The position numbers and the translations under genes were made by a program. 64,000 nucleotides of DNA from Chitinophaga varians (lineage in GTDB: Bacteria; Bacteroidota; Bacteroidia; Chitinophagales; Chitinophagaceae): NCBI RefSeq assembly GCF_012641275.1, contig NZ_JABAIA010000003.1, positions 434,001 through 498,000 on the forward strand, in the 5' to 3' direction. Below are positions 1-7,676 of this stretch, one piece after another; position 1 is the first letter of the stretch; every line of letters starts with the position of its first letter. Under the pieces are notes generated by a model that saw only the letters and a program-made list of their open reading frames with translations, had not been told where the DNA came from and searched no databases.

Positions 1-1
1 C

Positions 2-1366
2 TTCAGCACACTGGTGGCCAGCACTCCTAACGACGGCAGTGAAGCGATCACGGTGCCCAATACGCCTACCACCAATGCCAGGATAAAAGTGGAAGCGGTA
101 GGTAATATCTTCTTTGATATTTCCAATGCCGACTTTACCATTACCTCCGGCTCTGGTTGCGCTTCACCGGCAGGACTGACAGCTTCCGCCATCACCACTA
201 CTTCCGCTACCGTAGCATGGACAGCCGTGAGCGGCGCCGTATCATACGATGTGGACTATAAGGCTACTTCCTCTTCCACCTGGACCAACGCCGCCACAGC
301 CACCACCGCTGTTTCCGTGAACCTGACAGGCCTTGCCTCCGGTACTGCCTACGACTACAGGATAAGGACCAATTGCAGCAGCGGCAGCAGCGCTTATGCA
401 GCATCACAGTTCACTACGACTTCCACCGGCACCTGTAATGCACCGGCAGGTCTGACCAGTTCTGCTGTAACCGCTGCCAGCGCTACGCTCAGCTGGACCG
501 CCGCTAGTGGTGCTGTATCGTACGATGTAGACTACAAGCCTAATACCTCGTCTACCTGGACCAATGCAGCCACTGCCACCACCGCCACCTCCGTGAACGT
601 AAGCGGTTTAACATCCGCTACTTTGTATGACTGGAGAGTGAGGACCAATTGTAGCAGTGGTAGCAGCACTTACACCGCTGCACAGTTTACCACTTTAACC
701 GCTTCCGGTTGTGCCAACCCATTGGACAACTCCACCAATGGAACGACTGCCGGCGCTGCTACCATTCCGTTTAACACCGATGTTACCGGTTTGATCAGCC
801 CAAGCGGAGATGTGGACCATTACAAATTTGTGATCACTACTGGTGGTACTATTACCATCACGCTGGGGACTTTGCCCGGTGATTACGATTTGAAACTGCT
901 GAACAGCGCCGGTACACAGCTGGCGATATCACAGGCTGCCGGTACTTCCAATGAAACGATCAGCAGGACCGTTACGCCGGGTACCTATTATGCACAGGTG
1001 TATGGCTACAATGGCGCCAACAGCGCAACTTCCTGCTATACCTTACGGGTACAGTTAGGTACGGCCAGCCGCACCGACAATGACGTCGTTGTCAGCAAGG
1101 AAGGAACAGATATCAAAGAAATCAAAGGACAAAAGGTGGACATCTTCCCGAATCCTGTCAATAATATCGTGAACATCAGCCTTACCGGTTTCACCGGAAA
1201 ATCTGAAGTGAGCATGCTGGACGTGAATGGCCGTGAGGTGTTGCGCAGGGAAGTGGGGCTTGTGAATTCACAGCTGGACATTTCTTCGCTGCCTCCGGGC
1301 GTTTATCTGATCAGGGTGAAGAATGGCGTGAAGCAGGTGTATCTGAAGAAAATAGTGAAACAGTAA
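2..1366 (+). CDS. Secreted T9SS-sorted protein with two FnIII repeats and a PPC domain (5' partial)
   Basis: The reading frame is open from the window edge, so the N-terminus is missing; 454 residues are visible. In order: a short stretch resembling the end of a reprolysin-like metallopeptidase domain (TPNDGSEAITVPN), two near-identical fibronectin type III repeats (visible residues about 55-140 and 147-237), a PPC-type beta-sandwich (about 240-352, with the SGDVDHYKF signature) and a type IX secretion C-terminal sorting domain (about 380-454, starting DIFPNPVNN and ending LKKIVKQ). T9SS domains direct export across the outer membrane and attachment to the cell surface or release. The metallopeptidase assignment of the missing part is inference from the short N-terminal stretch; the FnIII, PPC and sorting domains are clear. 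It ends at a strong hairpin shared with the converging gene. Confidence 0.85.
   Translation, partial: FSTLVASTPNDGSEAITVPNTPTTNARIKVEAVGNIFFDISNADFTITSGSGCASPAGLTASAITTTSATVAWTAVSGAVSYDVDYKATSSSTWTNAATATTAVSVNLTGLASGTAYDYRIRTNCSSGSSAYAASQFTTTSTGTCNAPAGLTSSAVTAASATLSWTAASGAVSYDVDYKPNTSSTWTNAATATTATSVNVSGLTSATLYDWRVRTNCSSGSSTYTAAQFTTLTASGCANPLDNSTNGTTAGAATIPFNTDVTGLISPSGDVDHYKFVITTGGTITITLGTLPGDYDLKLLNSAGTQLAISQAAGTSNETISRTVTPGTYYAQVYGYNGANSATSCYTLRVQLGTASRTDNDVVVSKEGTDIKEIKGQKVDIFPNPVNNIVNISLTGFTGKSEVSMLDVNGREVLRREVGLVNSQLDISSLPPGVYLIRVKNGVKQVYLKKIVKQ
156..707 (+). repeat. Tandem FnIII-coding repeat, two units of about 276 bp
   Basis: Two consecutive units (about 156-431 and 432-707) encode FnIII domains that share runs such as GAVSYDVDYK and STWTNAATATTA at a constant 92-codon offset. 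Base changes between the units fall largely at third positions (for example 239-256 against 515-532), which suggests a duplication kept under protein-level selection. Confidence 0.8.
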
Positions 1367-1390
1367 GCAGACTACAGGACCTGATATAGT

Positions 1391-1425
1391 AAAAGGACGT
1401 CTCATGGATTTGAGACGTCCTTTTT
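1391..1425. terminator. Bidirectional intrinsic terminator between converging genes
   Basis: Arms AAAAGGACGTCTCA (1391-1404) and TGAGACGTCCTTTT (1411-1424) pair perfectly around a TGGATT loop. T-runs follow the stem on both strands, so it can serve both the T9SS-protein gene and the converging phospholipase gene. Confidence 0.85.
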
Positions 1426-1428
1426 GTT

Positions 1429-2397
1429 TTAGAAGTTAGTGCTGATAATGAGATTGTTTCTGTCTGAAGTAGCGAAGTCCATCGGCAGGATACCGTATCT
1501 GCCATGTGTGTTGTTGGTAAAGAAGGTGTTGATCTGCGGATTGATGGCGTTAGAAACGGTGGTAATGCTGGGAATGCCGAATATCAGTGGTTTGTAGCCG
1601 CTGGTGAAATTGATGTACAGCGTTGACGGTGTGCCGTTTTTAGCTTCGTTCAGCAGGGTGGTGATGCCGGACCATTTGGCGTTGTTGTCCGGTACCTGGT
1701 ACTGGTCCTGTACGCGCAGGGTGGAATTGCTGTTGTTGATGGTGAAAGTGGTGTTGTCGGCCCAGTTGGTGGCTTCAATGCCTTTAGGCGTAGCGGACGC
1801 GCCGAATCTTCTGAGCAACACTATTTTGCCGCGTACATCGCCGAGGTTGGGCACGGTGGCGGACAGATACCATTTGCCCGGTTGCTGGGCAGTATAGCTG
1901 TCAAATGTCTGCTCGAAAGTCCTGGTGTTGTTGGTCGCGTCGTATTCTTCCTTCACGCTCATCACGATGGTCTCTGTAGGATTGGCCGACAGGAAGGCGT
2001 AGCAGGCGGTCACCACATCATTGAAGTTCATGTTCTGATAGATGCTGCCGTGATGGATGGCAAAAGCATCACCGATGTGGCGGCACCTGATATCGAGGAA
2101 CCTGATGCCGGCGTCCAGTTGTTGCGCGATAGTGAGGTCCTGGCATTTGGCCGTGCCGCCGATGGGCTCAAAACGGGCGCCGCTGTCGTGTGTGCCGGGA
2201 ATGCTGATGGCCGCCAGGTTGCGGTCATTCGGAATAGTGCCCATCCAGCTGTTGAGCGAAAAGGCGAGGGCGGCGTTGTTGGCGACAGACTGATTGTCGG
2301 CCGTCACTTTGCCCGGCTGAATGTTGTCCGTAAGGTCTTTTTTACAGCCAAACAGGCCACAGATGGCGATAGCCAGCAGAAATTGAGGGTGTTTCAT
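1429..2397 (-). CDS. Phosphatidylinositol-specific phospholipase C-type lipoprotein
   Basis: 322 residues with a lipobox ending LFGC (Cys18), so probably a membrane-anchored periplasmic or surface lipoprotein. The PI-PLC X-domain signatures are all present: SIPGTHDS (His70, Asp71), LDIR (Asp102, Arg104), HHG (His116) and MSVKEEY. They match the His-Arg-His-Asp-Lys arrangement of the metal-independent bacterial PI-PLCs, which cleave phosphatidylinositol or GPI-like lipids by an intramolecular phosphotransfer. Length and domain content are normal for the family. It is transcribed alone, divergent from the AraC-type gene across a 168 bp spacer. Substrate is not predictable from sequence; a role on eukaryote-derived membranes is possible but only inferred. 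Confidence 0.85.
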   Translation of the reverse strand: MKHPQFLLAIAICGLFGCKKDLTDNIQPGKVTADNQSVANNAALAFSLNSWMGTIPNDRNLAAISIPGTHDSGARFEPIGGTAKCQDLTIAQQLDAGIRFLDIRCRHIGDAFAIHHGSIYQNMNFNDVVTACYAFLSANPTETIVMSVKEEYDATNNTRTFEQTFDSYTAQQPGKWYLSATVPNLGDVRGKIVLLRRFGASATPKGIEATNWADNTTFTINNSNSTLRVQDQYQVPDNNAKWSGITTLLNEAKNGTPSTLYINFTSGYKPLIFGIPSITTVSNAINPQINTFFTNNTHGRYGILPMDFATSDRNNLIISTNF

Positions 2398-2540
2398 GGG
2401 AACTTTTGTTTGTTTAAAGTGAGCAAAAAAACTTTGGATTCTGATTATCAGATACGTGGAATTAATAATTTGTTAATCGTTCGGAAAGTGATGTTACGAT
2501 AGCCTACCGGAAAAGCAACTGCAGTTTGACTGCTTTGGGG

Positions 2541-2548
2541 TAAATTTG
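2541..2548 (+). promoter_or_regulatory. Candidate -7 promoter box for the AraC/GyrI-type gene
   Basis: TAAATTTG fits the Bacteroidota -7 consensus TAnnTTTG exactly and lies 17 bases before the ATG at 2566. No convincing -33 TTTG at the usual distance of about 20 bases was seen. Confidence 0.45.
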
Positions 2549-2565
2549 TTTTAAAAAAGCACGAA

Positions 2566-3402
2566 ATGAATACCGGCGATACCTCGAATCTGGTCAGGGT
2601 ATATGACACGCTGAATTTTGTGGAAGAGAACTATAGCCGGCTTATTTCCGTCAAAGAGCTGGAGCAGGTGTCCCACTATTCTTACCGGAACATTCAGCGG
2701 ATATTTAAGTATACCTGTGGGGAGACGATTGGTGCCTATCAGCAACGGCTTAAAGTGGAGAATGCGTACAAAATGATTTTGTATACCCGGGAGACGTTAT
2801 CCTCTATCGCGCTGGAAGTGGGTTTCGCCAATGTAGCTTCTTTTTCCAAGGCATTCAGGCTGCATTTTGGGATGTCGCCCAGCGAAGCGAGGGAACGTAA
2901 ACTGCCGCTGTTGGCCGGTGCGGAGATTGTTCCGCAGGAAACAGCAACGCGGTTGATGCCGGAAATTATTTATGTGCCACCGGTAACTGTCTATTACCAA
3001 AGTGCTTTTATCGATTATAACCATGAAGAGGTAGAAGCCCTGTGGGAGCGGTTTATGCTCCACCAGTTTGATGGTGCCGGAACGGTGTTTTACGGCATCG
3101 TGGCAGATGAGCCACTGATACGGGAAAGCCTGAAATGCCGGTATGATGCCTGTGCTTCCACACAGGGCATAAAAGGAAAGCTGCCATCAAAAACAATCCC
3201 CGCTGGCAGATACGCCAGTTTTATGCATTATGGCAGCTATGAAAACATAGAAGATACCTATCAGAAAATTTACGCAGGCTGGATACTGGACACCCACCTT
3301 GAATTTGCGCCGACACCAGTCATTGAAAAATATATCAAGCACCCCGATAACACAGCTTCCATAGCAGAACAGGAAACTGCCATATGGTTGCCGCTCCAGT
3401 AA
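2566..3402 (+). CDS. AraC-family regulator with GyrI-like effector-binding domain
   Basis: 278 residues. The N-terminal third (about 10-110) is a two-helix-turn-helix AraC DNA-binding domain (ISVKELEQVSHYSYRNIQRIF, then LSSIALEVGFANVASFSKAFR and FGMSPSEAR). The C-terminal part (about 125-278) resembles the GyrI/AraC_E_bind small-molecule-binding domain (PPVTVYYQSAF near its start, PAGRYASFMHYGSYENIEDTYQKIY near its end). This is the Rob/SoxS-like arrangement with the DNA-binding domain first. Such proteins usually answer to hydrophobic or cationic compounds. Targets are unknown; the agmatine deiminase-like gene 71 bp downstream on the same strand is a candidate. Confidence 0.9.
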   Translation: MNTGDTSNLVRVYDTLNFVEENYSRLISVKELEQVSHYSYRNIQRIFKYTCGETIGAYQQRLKVENAYKMILYTRETLSSIALEVGFANVASFSKAFRLHFGMSPSEARERKLPLLAGAEIVPQETATRLMPEIIYVPPVTVYYQSAFIDYNHEEVEALWERFMLHQFDGAGTVFYGIVADEPLIRESLKCRYDACASTQGIKGKLPSKTIPAGRYASFMHYGSYENIEDTYQKIYAGWILDTHLEFAPTPVIEKYIKHPDNTASIAEQETAIWLPLQ

Positions 3403-3473
3403 GATTGTCAATTTAGGACAACAGGATGGTTGTACGCTGCGATAGTTTTGTGCTATCAAAATGTTAGTTTTTA

Positions 3474-4598
3474 ATGACAAGTAAAATGACAACAACACTC
3501 ATGGTCCTGTCTGCACTCGTGATGTCCTGCGCCAAAGAAGACGCCGGAACACCCGCAGCCCCGGCCGACACTACAGCTGTTCTCTACAAAATGCCGGAAG
3601 AAGCGGCCCCACATGAAGGTACCTGGCTGCAATGGCCGCACGAGTACCAGTACGGCAGGGCCTACCGCAACCGCCTCGACGCCACCTGGATTGCCATGAC
3701 ACAGGCGCTGGTGCCGGGAGAGAAAGTCCACCTGGTGGTATATGACCAGGACGAACGGGAACGGGTTGCTGACTTGCTGCAAACAGCACAGGTGCCGATG
3801 GCCAATGTGGATTTTACCATCAGCCGCACAGACGATGTATGGGTGCGTGACAACGGGCCCATTTTTGTAAAAGACGGCAATGGCCGCCTGCTTATGGAAG
3901 ACTGGGGCTTCAACGGATGGGGCAATAAGGCAGCTTACGAAAATTGCGACCGGATACCCGGTGTGATTGCCGCCAATAGTGGCATGCAGCGCATAGACCT
4001 GAACACCGTGATGATCAATGAAGGCGGAAGCGTGGAAATGGACGGCAATGGTGTATTAATGGCCTGCAAAAGCTCCGTTCTGAACAAAAACCGTAATCCC
4101 GGCATGACACAGGAGCAGGCGGAAGCGCTGTTCACAAAATACCTCGGCGTCACCCGCTTTATCTGGCTGGAAGGGAAAGCCGGACTGGATATCACAGATA
4201 TGCATATCGACGGTTTTGCCCGGTTCGCAGACAGTAATACCATCATTACCATGTCAGCAGATGACCTCGACTACTGGCAGGTGCCGCAACAGGATGTCCG
4301 TACCCTGTATAGCGCTGTCAACAGGAAAGGCACGGCTTATAAGTTTGTGAAGGTTCCGCTTACGCAAAACAACGTGGTGACGACTTACGGAAAGAATGTG
4401 GGGAAAGGGTCGTACATCAACTTCTACATAGCCAACAATGCTGTGTTGGTACCCAACTACAACGATCCTAACGATGCTGTCGCCAATAGTATCATCCAAT
4501 CGCTTTATCCGGGAAGAAAGGTTATTGGCATTGACTGCCGCAACCTGTTTGCCAACGGAGGAATGGTACACTGCGTGACACAGCAGCAACCCCGGTAA
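3474..4598 (+). CDS. Exported agmatine deiminase / peptidylarginine deiminase-family lipoprotein
   Basis: 374 residues of the PAD_porph family, which hydrolyses guanidine groups (agmatine to N-carbamoylputrescine plus ammonia, or C-terminal peptidyl-arginine to citrulline). Visible motifs: HEGTWLQWPH near the N-terminus, DDVWVRDNGP (about 120-129), NEGGSVEMDGNG, MHIDGFARF, and the catalytic-cysteine signature NGGMVHCVTQQ with Cys367. The last motif is the usual agmatine deiminase C-terminus. A hydrophobic leader with a lipobox (LVMSC, Cys19) predicts export, whereas typical agmatine deiminases are cytosolic. The start could be ATG 3474 or 3486; both give a signal peptide. Substrate choice between agmatine and peptide-arginine cannot be settled here. 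Confidence 0.85.
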   Translation: MTSKMTTTLMVLSALVMSCAKEDAGTPAAPADTTAVLYKMPEEAAPHEGTWLQWPHEYQYGRAYRNRLDATWIAMTQALVPGEKVHLVVYDQDERERVADLLQTAQVPMANVDFTISRTDDVWVRDNGPIFVKDGNGRLLMEDWGFNGWGNKAAYENCDRIPGVIAANSGMQRIDLNTVMINEGGSVEMDGNGVLMACKSSVLNKNRNPGMTQEQAEALFTKYLGVTRFIWLEGKAGLDITDMHIDGFARFADSNTIITMSADDLDYWQVPQQDVRTLYSAVNRKGTAYKFVKVPLTQNNVVTTYGKNVGKGSYINFYIANNAVLVPNYNDPNDAVANSIIQSLYPGRKVIGIDCRNLFANGGMVHCVTQQQPR

Positions 4599-4610
4599 GG
4601 CAGGAAATGG

Positions 4611-4700
4611 TCAGCTGTGCTTAAATAATTGTGCCAGCAGTTCTACAATAATGCAGGTCACGAAAATAACTGCTTTCAGGTTCTTTTTTAAGTACTGCAT
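4611..4700 (-). CDS. Candidate 29-residue membrane microprotein
   Basis: A short frame (ATG at 4700, TGA at 4611) encodes MQYLKKNLKAV followed by a hydrophobic run IFVTCIIVELLAQLF and a polar end KHS. Lysines before a single hydrophobic helix are typical of small bacterial membrane proteins. It converges on the agmatine deiminase-like gene and fills an otherwise gene-free spacer. No ribosome-binding site is visible, which is uninformative in Bacteroidota. Function unknown; coding status needs conservation evidence. Confidence 0.35.
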   Translation of the reverse strand: MQYLKKNLKAVIFVTCIIVELLAQLFKHS

Positions 4701-4766
4701 GAAGAGATGTTTTAATGGATAGTCTGTTGTTCTCTATAATGGCTGTCTACAGGTTTTCTGCTACAA

Positions 4767-4791
4767 GGAATTCTCCCGGTGGGGGAATTCC
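4767..4791. other. Strong 11-bp hairpin without a T-run
   Basis: GGAATTCTCCC (4767-4777) pairs with GGGGGAATTCC (4781-4791) around a GGT loop, with one G-T wobble. It sits between the divergent microprotein frame and the barstar-like gene. No T-run follows on either strand, so it may be an operator or a processed 5' structure instead of a terminator. Confidence 0.5.
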
Positions 4792-4871
4792 GTCATTTAA
4801 CTAATATACAACAAATTTCAAAAAAATACAAAGCCTGTCATTTTCATTAACTTGGCCGCAGAACATATTTT

Positions 4872-5267
4872 ATGCAGCAAAAACAATTCGTCATCGAAGG
4901 CAGCCGGATCAATGATATACCTGATTTCTATGCGGAAATAAACCGTTTGTTCATGACCGGTGAGGACTGGCAGCTGGGCGGCAGCCTGGACGGCTTCAAT
5001 GATTTACTGCATGGTGGTTTTGGCGCCCTCGATGGTGACGGGCCTGTTACGCTTGTCTGGAAAGATATGGCGCACAGCCGGGCGGCATTGGGCATTGCCA
5101 CGACCAGGAAATATTACGAAGGGAAGTTGTCGCCGGAGTCGCCTTACAATAAAACGTATTTTCAGGAGAAGCTGGCAGAACTGAATAGCGGCAGGGGGCA
5201 GACTTACTTTGATATACTGATGGAGATCATTGCAGATCATCCTAATATTACGGTGGTGGCCCGGTAG
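4872..5267 (+). CDS. Barstar-like RNase inhibitor-family protein
   Basis: 131 residues, no signal peptide. The N-terminal half reads as a barstar fold: a first strand with FVIEGSRI, then IPDFYAEINRLFM, the characteristic WQLGGSLDGFNDLLHGGFG turn and a VTLVWKDM strand. Barstars bind and block secreted barnase-type ribonucleases. No ribonuclease or polymorphic-toxin gene lies beside it, so it is an orphan immunity-type or regulatory protein here. The family assignment rests on recognised motifs and size; the partner is unknown. It appears to be a single-gene unit between the hairpin at 4767-4791 and the GH51 promoter region. Confidence 0.75.
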   Translation: MQQKQFVIEGSRINDIPDFYAEINRLFMTGEDWQLGGSLDGFNDLLHGGFGALDGDGPVTLVWKDMAHSRAALGIATTRKYYEGKLSPESPYNKTYFQEKLAELNSGRGQTYFDILMEIIADHPNITVVAR

Positions 5268-5339
5268 CCGGTATTACAGGGCCTGTGACGCTGATTGCCC
5301 GAGGTTTTTTCTTCCTGTCATTCCGCTGAAAAAAAATAA

Positions 5340-5370
5340 TTGTAAAATTGACAAATATTTTATTTCTTTG
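5340..5370 (+). promoter_or_regulatory. Palindromic operator-like site and candidate promoter before GH51
   Basis: TTGTAAAATTGACAA (5340-5354) is a partial palindrome with TTGT/ACAA ends. TTTCTTTG (5363-5370), one mismatch from TAnnTTTG, follows the first TTG by 20 bases. A closely matching 15-mer with the same flanks occurs at 21680-21694, upstream of the hybrid sensor and sigma-factor genes. Confidence 0.4.
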
Positions 5371-5404
5371 AAGCACTTTAAAAGAATCGCTATAATTCCA
5401 CGTT

Positions 5405-6940
5405 ATGCAAACAACCTATCGTCATCGCTTTATTACCGGCATCTTCTGTCTGTTGGCATGTTCGCAGGCATTACGGGCGCAGAATAAAGTCACCTTTCAT
5501 CCTGACGCGCCAACACAGACGATCAACCGCAATATTTACGGACATTTTGCTGAGCATTTAGGAAACTGTATCTATGGAGGATTTTATGTGGGGGACACCT
5601 CCCGCATCCCCCATGTCAATGGGGTCAGGAAAGATATTATTGCTGCTTTAAAAACCCTGAAAATCCCCAATCTGCGCTGGCCGGGAGGCTGTTTCGCAGA
5701 CACCTATCACTGGAAAGACGGCATCGGGCCAAAGGACAAGCGGCCCACGATCGTGAATACCTGGTGGGGCGGTGTCACTGAAAACAACAGTTTCGGCACG
5801 CACGATTTTCTGAACATGTGCGAGGAGCTGGGCGCAGAGCCTTACCTGGCAGGCAACGTAGGCAGCGGCACCGTGCAGGAGCTGGCCGACTGGGTGCAGT
5901 ATGTCAATTTCCCGGGAAAGAGCCCGATGTCGGACCTGCGGCAGCAAAATGGCCGGCAGCAGCCGTGGAAAGTCCGCTACTGGGGCGTTGGCAACGAAGC
6001 CTGGGGCTGCGGCGGAAACATGCGGCCTGAATATTATGCGGACGTTTACCGCAAATACGCCACCTTCATGAGCGGCAACACTTTTAAAATAGCGTCAGGC
6101 GCCAATTCCAACGATTATAACTGGACAGAGGTGCTGATGAAAAATATTCCGCTGCACATGCTGGACGGACTGGCATTGCACCATTATTCCATTATCGACT
6201 GGGGCAAAAAGGGAGACGCTGTTAATTTTACGGAAGAACAGTATTTCCAGACCATGCGCAGCACCTGTATGATGGATACGCTGGTGCGCAAGCATTCTGC
6301 CATCATGGACAAATACGACCCGAAGAAAAAAGTGGCGCTGGTAGTAGACGAGTGGGGCGGCTGGTATAACGTGCAGGAGGGTACGAACCCGGGCTTCCTC
6401 TTTCAGCAAAACACCATGCGCGACGCCATGATCGCCGGCGTGACGCTCAATATCTTCAACAATCATTCCGACAGGGTGCGCATGGCCAACCTCGCACAAA
6501 CGATAAATGTGCTGCAGGCGGTTATCTTAACCAAAGGAGAGCAACTGGTGCTGACGCCTACCTATCACGTCATGGAGATGTACAACGTACACCAGGATGC
6601 CACGCTGGTACCGGTGGAAGTGCAAAGTAACAGCTATACCTACAAAGGCGAACAACTGCCGGCGGTCACTGCTTCTGCTTCCAAAGACAAGTCCGGCGCA
6701 ACGCATATCTCACTGGTGAACATCGACCCTGCCAAAGCCCAGGAGATCACCGTACAGACAGGCACGGCCTACCGTACTATTTCCGGCCGTATCCTCGCCT
6801 CGGCCAAATTGCAGGATTACAACAGTTTCACACAGCCTGATAAGATTAAACCAACGGCATTTAAAGATGCGGTATTGAAAAATAACACGCTGTCAGTAAA
6901 GTTACCTCCGTTTTCCGTGGTAGTACTGGAGCTTAAATAG
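5405..6940 (+). CDS. GH51 alpha-L-arabinofuranosidase
   Basis: 511 residues with a cleavable signal peptide (ending ALRAQ, about residue 26), so periplasmic. It releases terminal alpha-L-arabinofuranosyl groups from arabinan, arabinoxylan or arabinosylated xyloglucan side chains with retention. The GH51 (beta/alpha)8 barrel is recognisable from IYGHFAEHLGNCIYGG through LRWPGGCFADTYHWKDGIGP. The acid/base is Glu198 in GVGNEAWG and the nucleophile is Glu316 in VVDEWGGWY, both in the expected places. Residues about 345-511 form the C-terminal beta-sandwich. Length is normal for the family. It stands alone with its own promoter region and ends before a hairpin; it may serve PUL 1 a few kilobases downstream. 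The start codon is preceded by CCACGTT, shared with three other genes in the window. Confidence 0.93.
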   Translation: MQTTYRHRFITGIFCLLACSQALRAQNKVTFHPDAPTQTINRNIYGHFAEHLGNCIYGGFYVGDTSRIPHVNGVRKDIIAALKTLKIPNLRWPGGCFADTYHWKDGIGPKDKRPTIVNTWWGGVTENNSFGTHDFLNMCEELGAEPYLAGNVGSGTVQELADWVQYVNFPGKSPMSDLRQQNGRQQPWKVRYWGVGNEAWGCGGNMRPEYYADVYRKYATFMSGNTFKIASGANSNDYNWTEVLMKNIPLHMLDGLALHHYSIIDWGKKGDAVNFTEEQYFQTMRSTCMMDTLVRKHSAIMDKYDPKKKVALVVDEWGGWYNVQEGTNPGFLFQQNTMRDAMIAGVTLNIFNNHSDRVRMANLAQTINVLQAVILTKGEQLVLTPTYHVMEMYNVHQDATLVPVEVQSNSYTYKGEQLPAVTASASKDKSGATHISLVNIDPAKAQEITVQTGTAYRTISGRILASAKLQDYNSFTQPDKIKPTAFKDAVLKNNTLSVKLPPFSVVVLELK

Positions 6941-6945
6941 ATTTT

Positions 6946-6953
6946 TACTTTTG
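6946..6953 (+). promoter_or_regulatory. Candidate -7 box for the SdhC-like gene
   Basis: TACTTTTG fits TAnnTTTG and lies directly after the GH51 stop codon. If used, the transcript would begin just before the hairpin at 6974-7011. No clear -33 box was found. Confidence 0.3.
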
Positions 6954-6973
6954 TGTCCCGATGTTAATTTTAT

Positions 6974-7011
6974 ACCGGATACGCTGCTGATTAATTCAGC
7001 AGCGGTCCGGT
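6974..7011 (+). other. Two-part 15-bp stem-loop directly before the SdhC-like start codon
   Basis: Outer pairs ACCGGA/TCCGGT (6974-6979/7006-7011) enclose inner pairs CGCTGCTGA/TCAGCAGCG (6982-6990/6996-7004) with a TTAAT loop. No T-run follows, and the ATG is only 16 bases downstream, so a 5'-UTR control element is as likely as a terminator for GH51. Confidence 0.55.
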
Positions 7012-7027
7012 AACTTATTTCCACGTT

Positions 7028-7636
7028 ATGCCGATATCCCCGAAACGATTGCACCGCCTCTCCGGTATTATCTTAGCCTCATTTCTGTTGTTGCATATCA
7101 CTAATCATCTGTTCGCATTGGGCGGGCCGCAGTGCCATATCACGGTCATGAATATACTAAGATATGTTTACCGGTTTTGGCCGGTGGAGCTGTTATTGTT
7201 GTTGTGCGTGGGGTTTCAGGTGGTCAGCGGGCTGGGTCTCGTTATGAAGAAAGGATTTGTACGGCAACCCTGGTATGTGGTGGCCCAGGTACTGAGCGGG
7301 CTGTATCTGTCTTTTTTTCTGATCTATCATGTACAGGCAGTGCTGCGCGGGCGTTTCCAATGGAAGATGAACACCGGCTTCTACTTTGCGGCCGGCGTGG
7401 CAAACCACTACCCGGAGAAATTATTTTTCATTCCGTATTATACGCTGTCCCTGGTGGCTGTTTTCACCCATATCGCTGCGGTACATTACCTGAAAAGGAT
7501 GGAACAATGGCAATTAAAGCCGGAAGATCATCTCAAACGCAGGTATAAAAACGAGACGATCGGTATTTGTATCGCCGGAGGGTTGGTCACTTTCCTGATC
7601 ATGATCTCCCTGTGCGGCGTCTTGTACGCCATTTAA
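7028..7636 (+). CDS. SdhC-like multi-pass membrane protein, putative haem-binding
   Basis: 202 residues with about five hydrophobic segments (roughly 12-32, 50-73, 83-105, 134-155 and 178-200). The N-terminus PKRLHRLSGIIL resembles the HRxTG motif of succinate dehydrogenase/fumarate reductase cytochrome b subunits. Histidines inside the membrane segments (LLLHITNHLF, LIYHVQAVL, FTHIAAVHYL) could bind haem. There are no adjacent SdhA/SdhB genes, so it is an orphan and not part of a normal complex II operon. It converges with the sugar isomerase-like gene across a perfect 12-bp hairpin. The fold assignment is moderate; the role is unknown. Confidence 0.6.
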   Translation: MPISPKRLHRLSGIILASFLLLHITNHLFALGGPQCHITVMNILRYVYRFWPVELLLLLCVGFQVVSGLGLVMKKGFVRQPWYVVAQVLSGLYLSFFLIYHVQAVLRGRFQWKMNTGFYFAAGVANHYPEKLFFIPYYTLSLVAVFTHIAAVHYLKRMEQWQLKPEDHLKRRYKNETIGICIAGGLVTFLIMISLCGVLYAI

Positions 7637-7639
7637 AGC

Positions 7640-7669
7640 GCGTTTCCGGTAAGAATATACCGGAAACGC
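7640..7669. terminator. Perfect 12-bp hairpin between converging genes
   Basis: GCGTTTCCGGTA (7640-7651) pairs with TACCGGAAACGC (7658-7669) around AGAATA. It lies between two stop codons, at 7636 and 7677. The T-run is poor on both strands, but position and strength fit a shared terminator. Confidence 0.7.
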
Positions 7670-7676
7670 TGCTTCA

